Shown here piece by piece: positions 8,266 through 15,127 of a stretch of 33,114 nucleotides of DNA. This stretch comes from an uncultured Lentisphaerota bacterium (GTDB lineage Bacteria; Verrucomicrobiota; Kiritimatiellia; RFP12; UBA1067): assembly GCA_900320225.1 (NCBI GenBank), contig ONRL01000013.1, positions 1-33,114 on the forward strand. Reading direction: 5' to 3'. Made by a program: the position numbers and the translations under genes. The notes beneath the pieces were generated by a model, which worked only from the letters and a program-made list of their open reading frames with translations, had not been told where the DNA came from and did no database searches. Position 1 is the stretch's first letter. Every line of letters starts with the position of its first letter.

Positions 8266-8792
8266 TGGCTATGAACCGCGAAAAGCGCCGCAGTGAATCC
8301 GGTGCGACCGACGACCTCGACGAGAAGGTCGTGTTCGTCAACCGCTGCGCCAAGACCGTCAAGGGCGGCCGTCGCATGTCCTTCTCCGCCGTCATCGTCG
8401 TGGGCGACCACGAGGGCAAGGTGGGCGTGGGCTTCGGCAAGGCCAACGAGGTCTCCGACGCGATCCGCAAGGGCGGCGAGGCGGCCCGCAAGGCCATGCA
8501 CCCCGTGACCCTCCGCGTCGAGAAGGACGCCCAGGGCAACGTGGTGTGCGTCACGATCCCGCACGACGTGGCGGGCGACTGCGACGGCGGCCGCGTGATC
8601 CTCAAGCCGGCCCCCGCCGGCACGGGCCTCATCGTCGGCGGCGGCATGCGCCCCGTCCTCGAGGCCGTCGGCATCCGCGACGCCGTGGGCAAGTCCCTCG
8701 GCTCCAAGAACCGCCTCAACGTGGTGAAGGCCACGATGAACGCCCTCGCGCAGCTGCGCTCGGCGGCGGAGATCGAGGCGATCCGTGCGTAA
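8265..8792 (+). CDS. rpsE: 30S ribosomal protein S5
   Basis: This 175-residue protein contains the S5 N-terminal RNA-binding domain (VVFVNRCAKTVKGGRRMSFSAVIVVGD) and the C-terminal domain with VILKPAPAGTGLIVGGGMRPVLEAVG. The start overlaps the L18 stop (TAATG), with AAGGAGG at 8251-8257. The next gene is normally L30; here a non-coding palindrome and then L15 follow. Confidence 0.97.
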   Translation: MAMNREKRRSESGATDDLDEKVVFVNRCAKTVKGGRRMSFSAVIVVGDHEGKVGVGFGKANEVSDAIRKGGEAARKAMHPVTLRVEKDAQGNVVCVTIPHDVAGDCDGGRVILKPAPAGTGLIVGGGMRPVLEAVGIRDAVGKSLGSKNRLNVVKATMNALAQLRSAAEIEAIRA

Positions 8793-8800
8793 CAACAATC

Positions 8801-8820
8801 GGGGGAACCCGGGTTCCCCC
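8801..8820. repeat. Perfect 20-bp palindrome between S5 and L15
   Basis: GGGGGAACCCGGGTTCCCCC is fully self-complementary and can fold as an 8-bp stem with a CCGG loop. No T-run follows, so it is not a standard intrinsic terminator. It lies at the spot where the L30 gene (rpmD) usually sits. It could be an mRNA-processing or stability hairpin, or a remnant of the deletion. Confidence 0.85.
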
Positions 8821-8847
8821 GAACCCCTTCAATAAGGAACTTTCATC

Positions 8848-9294
8848 ATGGATCTTTCATCTTTGACAAACACCCCCGGCGCGCGCAAGCGCGCCAAGCG
8901 CGTGGGCCGCGGCTGCGGCTCGGGTATGGGCAAGACCAGCTGCCGCGGCCAGAAGGGCCAGAACGCCCGCAAGGGCCACAAGCAGAAGCTCGGCTTCGAA
9001 GGCGGCCAGATGCCCCTCGTGCGCCGTCTGCCCAAGCGCGGCTTCAACAACGCCCGTTTCCGCACCGAGACGCTTGCCGTCAACGTGGAGACGTTGGAGA
9101 AGCTGTTCAACGCCGGCGACGAGATCACCTTGGAGGCACTTGCCGCCAAGGGCTTCAAGAGCGCCAAGCGCCCGGTCGTCAAGATCCTCGCGAAGGGCGA
9201 TCTCACGAAGAAGTTCGTCGTGAAGGTCCCCTGCAGCGCCGCCGCCAAGGCGAAGATCGAGGCCGTCGGCGGCAGCGTGGCCGTCCAGGCTTGA
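8848..9294 (+). CDS. rplO: 50S ribosomal protein L15
   Basis: This 148-residue protein has the glycine-rich L15 N terminus (RAKRVGRGCGSGMGKTSCRGQKGQNARKG) and the GFEGGQMPLVRRLPKRGF motif, then the C-terminal L15/L18e-type domain. It is a late assembly protein of the large subunit. AAGGAA lies in the gap upstream, after the 20-bp palindrome. Gene order (S5, L15, secY) is normal apart from the missing L30. Confidence 0.97.
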   Translation: MDLSSLTNTPGARKRAKRVGRGCGSGMGKTSCRGQKGQNARKGHKQKLGFEGGQMPLVRRLPKRGFNNARFRTETLAVNVETLEKLFNAGDEITLEALAAKGFKSAKRPVVKILAKGDLTKKFVVKVPCSAAAKAKIEAVGGSVAVQA

Positions 9295-9347
9295 CGGCCG
9301 ACGTGCCGGCACGGGTACAGGTGTCCACTTCATACGGAGTTTGAGCT

Positions 9348-10715
9348 ATGTCGATGTTCAAAGGCTTCTCGAATGCGTTCAAGATTCCCGAACTGCGGAA
9401 GAAAATCCTGATCACGCTCGGCCTCGTGGCCGTGTGCCGCCTCGTTTCCCAGGTGCCCACGCCCGGCGTCGACTGGCGTGCCCTCCAGGGGGCCATCGAG
9501 GACATCCGCCAGTCTTCCGGCGGCGGCATGCTCGACTGGTTCGACGTGTTCACGGGCGGCGCGCTCGGGCAGTGCGCCATCGGCTTCCTCTCCATCTGGC
9601 CGTACATCTCGGCCCAGATCGTGATCCAGCTGCTCTCCAGCGTGATTCCCTCGCTCGAGAAGCTGAAGAAGGAAGGCGAAAGCGGGCGCCAGCGCCTCGC
9701 GCAGATTACGCGCTACCTGACGATCGTCATCTGCGTCGTCCAGTCGTGGACGATCGCCACCGTCCTCCTGAACCCCCAGTCGCTCGGCATCAACGCGCAG
9801 ATCGTCGTCAGCGGCTCCCCGATGGGATTCCGCTTGATGACCGTCATCGGCATGACCTCTGCCGCGCTGTTCGTCATGTGGCTCGCCGACCAGATCACCA
9901 CCTTCGGCGTCGGCAACGGCGGCTCGCTGATCATCATGATCAACATCACCTCGCGCCTCCCGAACGCGATCTTCTCCGCCTACGAGCGCTACTTCGGCGG
10001 CAGCGGGATGCAGACGGCCTCGCCCGTCGAGCTCGCGATGCTGCTCGTGTTCGGCTTCCTCGTGGTGATGGGCACCGTGCTCCTCACCCAGGGCGTGCGC
10101 AAGGTCGCCATCCACGCGACCCGGCGGTCGGTCTCCATGGGCAACACCTACGGCATGCAGCAGACGTTCATGCCGCTGCGCGTCAACTACACGGGCGTGA
10201 TGCCGATCATCTTCGCGCAGCCGATCCTCCAGGTGCTCGGCTGGCTCTTCAAGAAGCTCCCCTGGGACCCCTGCCAGTCCTTCGGCGGACAGCTGAGCGA
10301 CATGGGTTCCGCAACCCACCTCATCATCTACGCGATCGTGATCATGTTCTTCTGCTTCTTCTGGGTGGCCACGCAGTTCAACGCGGTGGACATCTCCGAG
10401 AACCTGAAGAAGGACGGCTCGTACGTGCCGGGCATCCGTCCGGGCATGCAGACGGCCGAGTACCTCGACGCCGTGATGACGCGCATCACCCTCATCGGCG
10501 GCACGGGCCTCCTCATCGTCGCCCTCCTGCCGCAGATCCTCAGCGGCGCCTTCGACATCCCGTGGGCCATCTCGAGCTTCTTCGGCGGCACGTCCCTGCT
10601 CATCATCGTGGGCGTGGCGCTTGATACGCTCCGCATCATGGAATCGCACCTCCTCGTGCGCAAGTACGACGGCTTCCTGCGCCACGGCACGCTCCGCGGC
10701 CGCGGCGGGGTCTAA
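9348..10715 (+). CDS. secY: Protein translocase channel subunit SecY
   Basis: This 455-residue integral membrane protein matches SecY throughout: an amphipathic N terminus (FKGFSNAFKIPELRKKI), about ten membrane helices, the plug-region sequence GGGMLDWFDVFTGGALGQCAIGFLSIWPYISAQI, FGVGNGGSLIIMINI, and a C-terminal ESHLLVRKYDGF. SecY forms the SecYEG pore for export and membrane insertion. The 53-nt gap after L15 contains the self-complementary CGTGCCGGCACG (9302-9313). SecY is the last gene of the ribosomal cluster; a hairpin terminator follows. Confidence 0.98.
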   Translation: MSMFKGFSNAFKIPELRKKILITLGLVAVCRLVSQVPTPGVDWRALQGAIEDIRQSSGGGMLDWFDVFTGGALGQCAIGFLSIWPYISAQIVIQLLSSVIPSLEKLKKEGESGRQRLAQITRYLTIVICVVQSWTIATVLLNPQSLGINAQIVVSGSPMGFRLMTVIGMTSAALFVMWLADQITTFGVGNGGSLIIMINITSRLPNAIFSAYERYFGGSGMQTASPVELAMLLVFGFLVVMGTVLLTQGVRKVAIHATRRSVSMGNTYGMQQTFMPLRVNYTGVMPIIFAQPILQVLGWLFKKLPWDPCQSFGGQLSDMGSATHLIIYAIVIMFFCFFWVATQFNAVDISENLKKDGSYVPGIRPGMQTAEYLDAVMTRITLIGGTGLLIVALLPQILSGAFDIPWAISSFFGGTSLLIIVGVALDTLRIMESHLLVRKYDGFLRHGTLRGRGGV

Positions 10716-10748
10716 TAATACGCCATTCGCGATTATCCGTCAAACGGA

Positions 10749-10774
10749 GGCCGCGCGTGAGCGCGGCCTTTGTG
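10749..10774 (+). terminator. Hairpin terminator of the ribosomal operon
   Basis: The 8-bp stem GGCCGCGC/GCGCGGCC closes a GTGA tetraloop (10749-10768) and is followed by TTTGTG, a short T-tract. It lies 33 nt after the secY stop. The stem sequence is identical to the stem of the palindromic units found inside coding genes at 24903 and 27538, so this terminator may be a recruited copy of that repeat. The nadK promoter begins right after it. Confidence 0.7.
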
Positions 10775-10781
10775 CTATACT
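10773..10781 (+). promoter_or_regulatory. Extended -10 promoter of nadK (leaderless)
   Basis: TGC followed by TATACT (10776-10781) is an extended -10 element. ATG 10789 begins 7 nt after the hexamer, so transcription would start at or next to the start codon. No -35 match is seen; that position lies inside the terminator hairpin. Confidence 0.6.
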
Positions 10782-10788
10782 ATACGCC

Positions 10789-11571
10789 ATGCGACAAATT
10801 GTTTTCCATGTGAACCGCGACAAGCCCGGCGCCGATGCCGTGCGCCAGCGCCTTGCGGCGCTGGCCGCGTCCCTCGGAATGTCCGAGTGCGGCCCCGGCG
10901 AACAGCCTGAAGCCGTCGTGGTGCTCGGCGGGGACGGCACGATGCTCTCCGCCGTCCACCGCTTTCCCGGCGTTCCCCTGCTCGGGCTCAACCTCGGCTC
11001 CCTCGGCTACCTCGCGGGCGTCGAGGCGCCGCATTTCGACAACGCCATGCTTGCCCTCGCATCGGGCGACTACGAGGTCTCCCGTCGCACGACCCTGCGC
11101 GTGGGCGATGCCGTGGCGCTGAACGACGTGGTGGTGTCGCGCGGCGTGTCCGGCCACGCCGTCCAGCTCGAACTATCCGTGAACGGACGCATGGCCACGC
11201 GCTTCTCCGCCGACGGACTCGTGGTGGCCACGCCCACCGGCTCCACGGCCTATTCGCTCGCCGCCGGCGGCCCCATTCTGCTGCCGGACAGCGAATCCTT
11301 CGCCGTGACCCCCATCTGCCCGCATGCACTCGCCTCGCGTCCCCTCGTGATCCCCGACACCGCCCGCCTCACCGTCCGCGCGCGCCTTCGCGCGCGCGGC
11401 GAAAAGGTGGCCGTGTTCGCGGACGGCGCGCGTGTGCAGCAACTCGGCGCGGACGATGCGGTGGAGATCGTCCGCGCGGACGTCTCCGTGCCCCTCATCC
11501 AGCTGCGCGGCTACGATCCCTACGAGGTTCTCTCGCGCAAGCTCGGCTGGAACGGGAGCGCGATCAAATGA
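10789..11571 (+). CDS. nadK: NAD kinase
   Basis: This 260-residue protein phosphorylates NAD to NADP. It carries the GGDGTML motif (residues 47-53), the NDVV motif (112-115) and the glycine-rich substrate loop ADGLVVATPTGSTAYSLAAGG (about 141-161), all diagnostic of the family, at a typical bacterial length. The chosen ATG is the one just after the extended -10 box; a longer in-frame reading into secY is rejected because it has no family similarity. There is no Shine-Dalgarno sequence, consistent with a leaderless message. The stop overlaps the rnc start by 4 nt. Confidence 0.95.
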   Translation: MRQIVFHVNRDKPGADAVRQRLAALAASLGMSECGPGEQPEAVVVLGGDGTMLSAVHRFPGVPLLGLNLGSLGYLAGVEAPHFDNAMLALASGDYEVSRRTTLRVGDAVALNDVVVSRGVSGHAVQLELSVNGRMATRFSADGLVVATPTGSTAYSLAAGGPILLPDSESFAVTPICPHALASRPLVIPDTARLTVRARLRARGEKVAVFADGARVQQLGADDAVEIVRADVSVPLIQLRGYDPYEVLSRKLGWNGSAIK

Positions 11572-12245
11572 CGGAACTCGAACGCAAGATCGGCTACGCC
11601 TTCCGCGATTCCTCCCTCCTCGCGCGGGCGCTCACCACGCCCGCCTGCCGCATGGACCACCCCGAGGATGGCGACAACCAGCGTCTGGAGTTCCTCGGCG
11701 ACGCCGTATTCGGACTCCTTTCCGCCGATGCCGTCTATGCAGCCTTCCCCGACGACGCGGAAGGCCTGCTCACCGTGCGCCGCACGCACCTTGTCTCGGG
11801 CGCGGCGCTTGCGGACGCCGCCGAGCGCCTGGGCCTGCGCGATTTCCTGAAGTTCAACCAAGGCGCGCAACCTCCTCCGCCGCATGCGAAGGTGCTGGCG
11901 GATTCGCTGGAGGCCTTGATGGGGGCCGTGTGGCTCGACGGCGGACTCCCCGCCGCGCGCGCCGTGTTCGCGGTGCTCGACTTGCCGTTCAAGGAGTCGT
12001 TCAACGAGTGGGACGCGAATCCGAAGGGATACCTGCAGGTGAAGGCGCAGGCGATGCATCCGCCGCGGCGTCCCGTCTACGAGGTGATGCAGGTGAGCGG
12101 CGCGGCGCACGCGCCCGTCGTGACCGTGCGCGTGAGCGTTCACGGCCTGGGCGAAGCCGAGGCCACGGCTGGGTCGAAATCCGCCGCCGAGGTCGCGGCG
12201 GCGTCCGCCCTGTTGGAAAAAATCAACGGCGCCGATCCCGCGTGA
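11568..12245 (+). CDS. rnc: Ribonuclease III
   Basis: This 225-residue enzyme cuts double-stranded RNA, including rRNA precursors. The N-terminal RNase III domain has RLEFLGDAV (residues 39-47, metal ligands E41 and D45), E65, and DSLEALMG with D112 and E115. The C-terminal dsRNA-binding domain (about 150-220) ends in GSKSAAEVAAASALLEKI. One oddity: the family motif NERLEFLGD reads NQRLEFLGD, so the conserved glutamate aligned with E. coli E38 is glutamine; the four main metal-binding acids are intact. ATG 11568 overlaps the nadK stop. Confidence 0.94.
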   Translation: MTELERKIGYAFRDSSLLARALTTPACRMDHPEDGDNQRLEFLGDAVFGLLSADAVYAAFPDDAEGLLTVRRTHLVSGAALADAAERLGLRDFLKFNQGAQPPPPHAKVLADSLEALMGAVWLDGGLPAARAVFAVLDLPFKESFNEWDANPKGYLQVKAQAMHPPRRPVYEVMQVSGAAHAPVVTVRVSVHGLGEAEATAGSKSAAEVAAASALLEKINGADPA

Positions 12246-12247
12246 CG

Positions 12248-12787
12248 ATGAGCGTCCAGGAGGTCGCCCGCTACCTGCGCATGGGCGGAAACGTCCCCGA
12301 CGGGGCGCTCGCCGCGCGCATCGGGGAACTCCTCGCTTCGGCCGAAAGTGTGTTGCGTCCTGCCCGCATCTGGCGGCGTCTGCCCGTGGCGCAGATCCCC
12401 GCGCCCGGCACGACGCTGCTTCGCCACCTGGAGGGCTGCGCGGAGGCGTATCTCGCGTGCGGCACGCTGGGTCCGGGGCTCGACGCCCTCCAACGGCGCG
12501 TCTCCGTGACATCGGGCGCGGACGCGCTGATCGTGCAGGCCATTGGCGCGGCGTTGATCGAGCGGCACATGGACGGCGTGGAAGATGAGATCCGCGCCGA
12601 GCTCGCGCCCGGCGAAACGCTCGTGACGCGCTACTCCCCCGGCTACGGCGACTTCCCGCTTGAAGCCCAGCGTCCGATTCTCGCGCTCCTCGACACGCCC
12701 CGCAAGATCGGCGTATCCCTCACCGATTCGCTCCTCATGGTTCCCTCGAAGTCCGTTTCGGCGGTGATTGGCGTGGCGAGAGGTTGA
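12248..12787 (+). CDS. Stand-alone MetH activation-domain-like protein
   Basis: This 179-residue protein resembles the C-terminal AdoMet-binding reactivation domain of cobalamin-dependent methionine synthase. The key stretch is RYSPGYGDFPLEAQ (residues 128-141), followed by RKIGVSLTDSLLMVPSKSVSAVIG, matching the domain's end. It lacks the homocysteine, folate and cobalamin domains, so it may act in trans on a MetH core encoded elsewhere or on another corrinoid protein; that partner is not in the window. The start could be GTG 12242 or ATG 12248; I prefer the ATG. It follows rnc directly and its stop abuts a heptamer repeat tract. Confidence 0.8.
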   Translation: MSVQEVARYLRMGGNVPDGALAARIGELLASAESVLRPARIWRRLPVAQIPAPGTTLLRHLEGCAEAYLACGTLGPGLDALQRRVSVTSGADALIVQAIGAALIERHMDGVEDEIRAELAPGETLVTRYSPGYGDFPLEAQRPILALLDTPRKIGVSLTDSLLMVPSKSVSAVIGVARG

Positions 12788-12788
12788 C

Positions 12789-12816
12789 CTGAGACATGAG
12801 ACTTGAGACCTGATGT
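12789..12816 (+). repeat. Degenerate heptamer repeat tract 1 (TGAGACN)
   Basis: Four heptamers follow the preceding stop codon by one base: CTGAGAC, ATGAGAC, TTGAGAC, CTGATGT. The tract fills most of the gap between two convergent genes (12787 and 12826). No hairpin terminator is visible in that gap. Confidence 0.75.
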
Positions 12817-12825
12817 GCCCCTCGC

Positions 12826-13560
12826 TCACCAGAACGCCCACGAGTTGCTGAAGATCACGTGGAGGGCGAGGAGCAGGTTCGTGGTGACGTGCGCCGCGAT
12901 GGCGCTCGCGAGGCCCCAGCGGATGGCCGCGAGTCCGTAGAGCGCGCCGGCGAGGGCGGCGGCGAACGGGCGGTCGTGCTCGAGCGTGAACAGGAAAACC
13001 ATCCAGAGGAACGCCGAGAGGTTGAAGCGGGAAAGGGGCACCGCGCGGAAATCGCGCTTCTGGAGCCAGCGGTAGAGGAACGAGCGGAAGAACACCTCTT
13101 CGACAGGCGCGATCACGAACGCGCTGCCGATGAGTTTCGTGATCGTCAGCGCCCAGCCGCAGACGGCGGGATCGTACGGGGAGGGATGGTGCGAGGCGGC
13201 CGGGAGCGAGCCGATGGGCCAGCAGCACCAGGTGCGGTAGAAGGTGGAGATCTCGGGCACGATCCAGAGGACGGTCACGATGACGCCGACAAGGAGGCCG
13301 GCCAGCAGGTGAAGCGGCGAGAGCGCCGCTTCCCCGAGGTGTTCGGAATTCGGAGAAGCGACACGCTTGCCGCTTTCCGTTACGGTCGCGCAGGAGCGCG
13401 ACCCTCCCCGCCAGAGGCAAAAGATGCCAACGAGCGCGGTGGCGGCGGAGCGTACCGCGTAGGCCCAGGCGGCGGCGGGGAGCGCCGTCTGGAGGGCGAT
13501 CCACGTGGCGAACGGGGCGGCGTAGCGAAAAATCTCTCTCGTTTCTCGTTTCACGGCCAC
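12826..13560 (-). CDS. CPBP-family membrane protease, CAAX/exosortase-associated type
   Basis: This 244-residue protein, the only minus-strand gene, has several membrane helices and the CPBP/Abi motifs: EEVFFR (E154, E155, R159), a histidine in LEHD (H195) and HVTTN (H224, N228). The motif order and the final NSWAFW resemble the CAAX prenyl protease-related family often found with exosortase/PEP-CTERM sorting; that assignment is from memory. Residues about 51-62 are encoded by a palindromic repeat unit (13384-13403) and look like an inserted loop. GTG 13560 or GTG 13554 may be the start. The promoter analysis favours 13554, which lies 9 nt after the -10 box. Confidence 0.85.
   Translation of the reverse strand: MAVKRETREIFRYAAPFATWIALQTALPAAAWAYAVRSAATALVGIFCLWRGGSRSCATVTESGKRVASPNSEHLGEAALSPLHLLAGLLVGVIVTVLWIVPEISTFYRTWCCWPIGSLPAASHHPSPYDPAVCGWALTITKLIGSAFVIAPVEEVFFRSFLYRWLQKRDFRAVPLSRFNLSAFLWMVFLFTLEHDRPFAAALAGALYGLAAIRWGLASAIAAHVTTNLLLALHVIFSNSWAFW
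13384..13408 (+). repeat. Palindromic repeat unit inside the CPBP protease gene
   Basis: GGTCGCGC-AGGA-GCGCGACC (13384-13403) is a perfect 8-bp hairpin followed by CTCCC. The same unit, with GGCC or GGTC ends, occurs at 24903-24963 and 27538-27562. It is read in frame as part of the protease on the other strand, in a linker between membrane segments. Confidence 0.8.
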
Positions 13561-13562
13561 AG

Positions 13563-13585
13563 ATTATACCAAAATATGGTATACT
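13563..13585. promoter_or_regulatory. Symmetric divergent extended -10 promoter pair
   Basis: A perfect inverted repeat, TATACCA-AAATA-TGGTATA (13565-13583), contains two extended -10 boxes. Rightward, TGG-TATACT (hexamer 13580-13585) serves the metallo-hydrolase gene. Leftward, TGG-TATAAT (hexamer 13568-13563 on the - strand) serves the protease gene. Start codons lie 6 nt (ATG 13592) and about 9 nt (GTG 13554) beyond the hexamers, so both messages should be leaderless. No -35 boxes are seen. The symmetry could also make this an operator. Confidence 0.65.
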
Positions 13586-13591
13586 ACTGAC

Positions 13592-14992
13592 ATGAAAATT
13601 ACCTTCTTTGGCGCGGCGCAGACCGTCACGGGGTCGATGCACCTCGTGGAGGCGAATGGCAAGCGCATCTTGCTGGATTGCGGACTCTACCAGGGGCACC
13701 GCAAAGAGGCGTTCGAGCGGAACCGGAACATGCCGGTCGACCCCGCGAAAATCGACGCGGTGATCCTCTCGCACGCCCACATCGACCATTCAGGCAACCT
13801 GCCCCAGCTCGTGCGGCGCGGGTTCCGCGGCAAGGTGTACGCGCGCTCGGCGACGATCGACCTCGTCAACGTGATGCTGCGCGACAGCTGTTTCCTGCAG
13901 ATGCGCGACCTCGAGTACGTGAACAAGAAGCGCCGCGCGCAGGGCAAGCACCTCTTCGAGTCGCTGTACACGGAGGAGGACATCGAGGCGCTCCTGCCGC
14001 TTCTGGTGCCGCTCCACCTGCACCAGCCTCTCGAGATATTCAAGGGCATCACGCTCACGTTCTTCAACGCGGGCCACATCCTCGGCAGCGCGCAGGTGAT
14101 GCTGGACGTGGCCGGCGGCACCGGGCACAGCCACCGTCTGCTCTTCAGCGGCGACCTCGGCCAGCCGAACCAGCCGATCCTGCGCCACTACGAATACCCG
14201 CAGGGCGCGGACATCGTGCTCGTCGAATCCACCTACGCCGACCGTCTGCATCCCTCGGCGGAGGACGTGGAGGGCCGCCTCAAGGGCTACATCGACGACA
14301 TCGTGCAGCAGCGTTCGAAGCTGATCATCCCGGCGTTCTCGGTGGGCCGCACGCAGCAGATCCTCTACTACCTCAACCGGCTTCTCGCGTCCGGGCGCAT
14401 CCGCCAGATACCCGTGTACATCGATTCGCCGCTCTCGCAGAAGGCCACGAAGATCTACGAGAAGCACACGGGGTGCTACAACGACGAGGCGATGCGCCTC
14501 CTCAATTCGGGCGTGAACCCGCTCACGTTCCCGGGCATGCAGTTCGTCGAGACGCCGCAGCAGTCGATGTCCCTCAACGAGCTGCGCGGCCCGATGGTCA
14601 TCGTCGCGGCGAGCGGCATGTGCGAAGGCGGGCGCGTGGTGCACCACCTGAAGGCGTCCGTGGGCGATCCGCGCAACATCGTGCTCATCGTGGGGTTCCA
14701 GGCGGAGGGCACGCTCGGCCGCCGTCTCGTGGAGCACAAGGACGACACGGTGAAGATGCTCGGCGACGAGGTGAAGCTCGAGGCGCGCGTCCACACGATC
14801 AACGCCCTCTCGGCGCATGCGGACAAGGCCGGGCTGATGGACTGGTACGACGGCGTGAAGGGCCGCGTGAAGCATGCGTTCGCCATCCACGGCGAGCCGG
14901 ACCGGGTGAAGATGATGGCCGACCTTCTGGCCGAACACGGCTGCGCGCGCGCCGTCGCGCCCGTCGAGGGGCAGAGCTTCACGTTCGACTGA
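13592..14992 (+). CDS. Beta-CASP metallo-beta-lactamase-fold RNA hydrolase
   Basis: This 466-residue protein opens MKITFFGAAQTVTGS and has the zinc-binding SHAHIDHSG motif (H61, H63, D65, H66), a further ligand region NAGHILGSA, and LLFSGDLG. The beta-CASP and C-terminal specificity parts follow, with IPAFSVGRTQQIL, VAASGMCEGGRVVHHL and ALSAHADKAGLMDW. These match the RNA-processing CPSF73-like/YSH1-type bacterial proteins, which are predicted exo- or endoribonucleases. It is not an antibiotic-degrading lactamase. No Shine-Dalgarno sequence precedes ATG 13592; the extended -10 box is 6 nt upstream. Confidence 0.92.
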   Translation: MKITFFGAAQTVTGSMHLVEANGKRILLDCGLYQGHRKEAFERNRNMPVDPAKIDAVILSHAHIDHSGNLPQLVRRGFRGKVYARSATIDLVNVMLRDSCFLQMRDLEYVNKKRRAQGKHLFESLYTEEDIEALLPLLVPLHLHQPLEIFKGITLTFFNAGHILGSAQVMLDVAGGTGHSHRLLFSGDLGQPNQPILRHYEYPQGADIVLVESTYADRLHPSAEDVEGRLKGYIDDIVQQRSKLIIPAFSVGRTQQILYYLNRLLASGRIRQIPVYIDSPLSQKATKIYEKHTGCYNDEAMRLLNSGVNPLTFPGMQFVETPQQSMSLNELRGPMVIVAASGMCEGGRVVHHLKASVGDPRNIVLIVGFQAEGTLGRRLVEHKDDTVKMLGDEVKLEARVHTINALSAHADKAGLMDWYDGVKGRVKHAFAIHGEPDRVKMMADLLAEHGCARAVAPVEGQSFTFD

Positions 14993-15057
14993 CCGCCGTG
15001 TTTGACGTTTTTCTGACAATTCCCTGTCATCGCGGTGACGCGCGGGCGTCCGCCTTA

Positions 15058-15066
15058 TGGTATTCT
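15058..15066 (+). promoter_or_regulatory. Candidate promoter of the secretin-Mla operon
   Basis: TGG-TATTCT (hexamer 15061-15066) resembles the extended -10 boxes seen elsewhere in the window; transcription would begin near 15073. A second candidate, TTGACG (15002-15007), 17 bp, TGTCAT (15025-15030), lies upstream and overlaps a small TGACA/TGTCA hairpin. Neither is strong. Confidence 0.4.
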
Positions 15067-15127
15067 ATTTGCGCTTTCGGGGCATTGCCCCTTGCACCGC
15101 GGCGATGAAAATGAGATAATAAAGCGA

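Noticed and set aside
9302-9313. CGTGCCGGCACG before secY as a terminator
   Set aside because: It is a short perfect palindrome without a loop or T-run, lying inside an operon whose next gene is needed together with it.
13592-14992. Metallo-beta-lactamase fold as antibiotic resistance
   Set aside because: The beta-CASP motifs and the C-terminal specificity region identify an RNA-processing enzyme.
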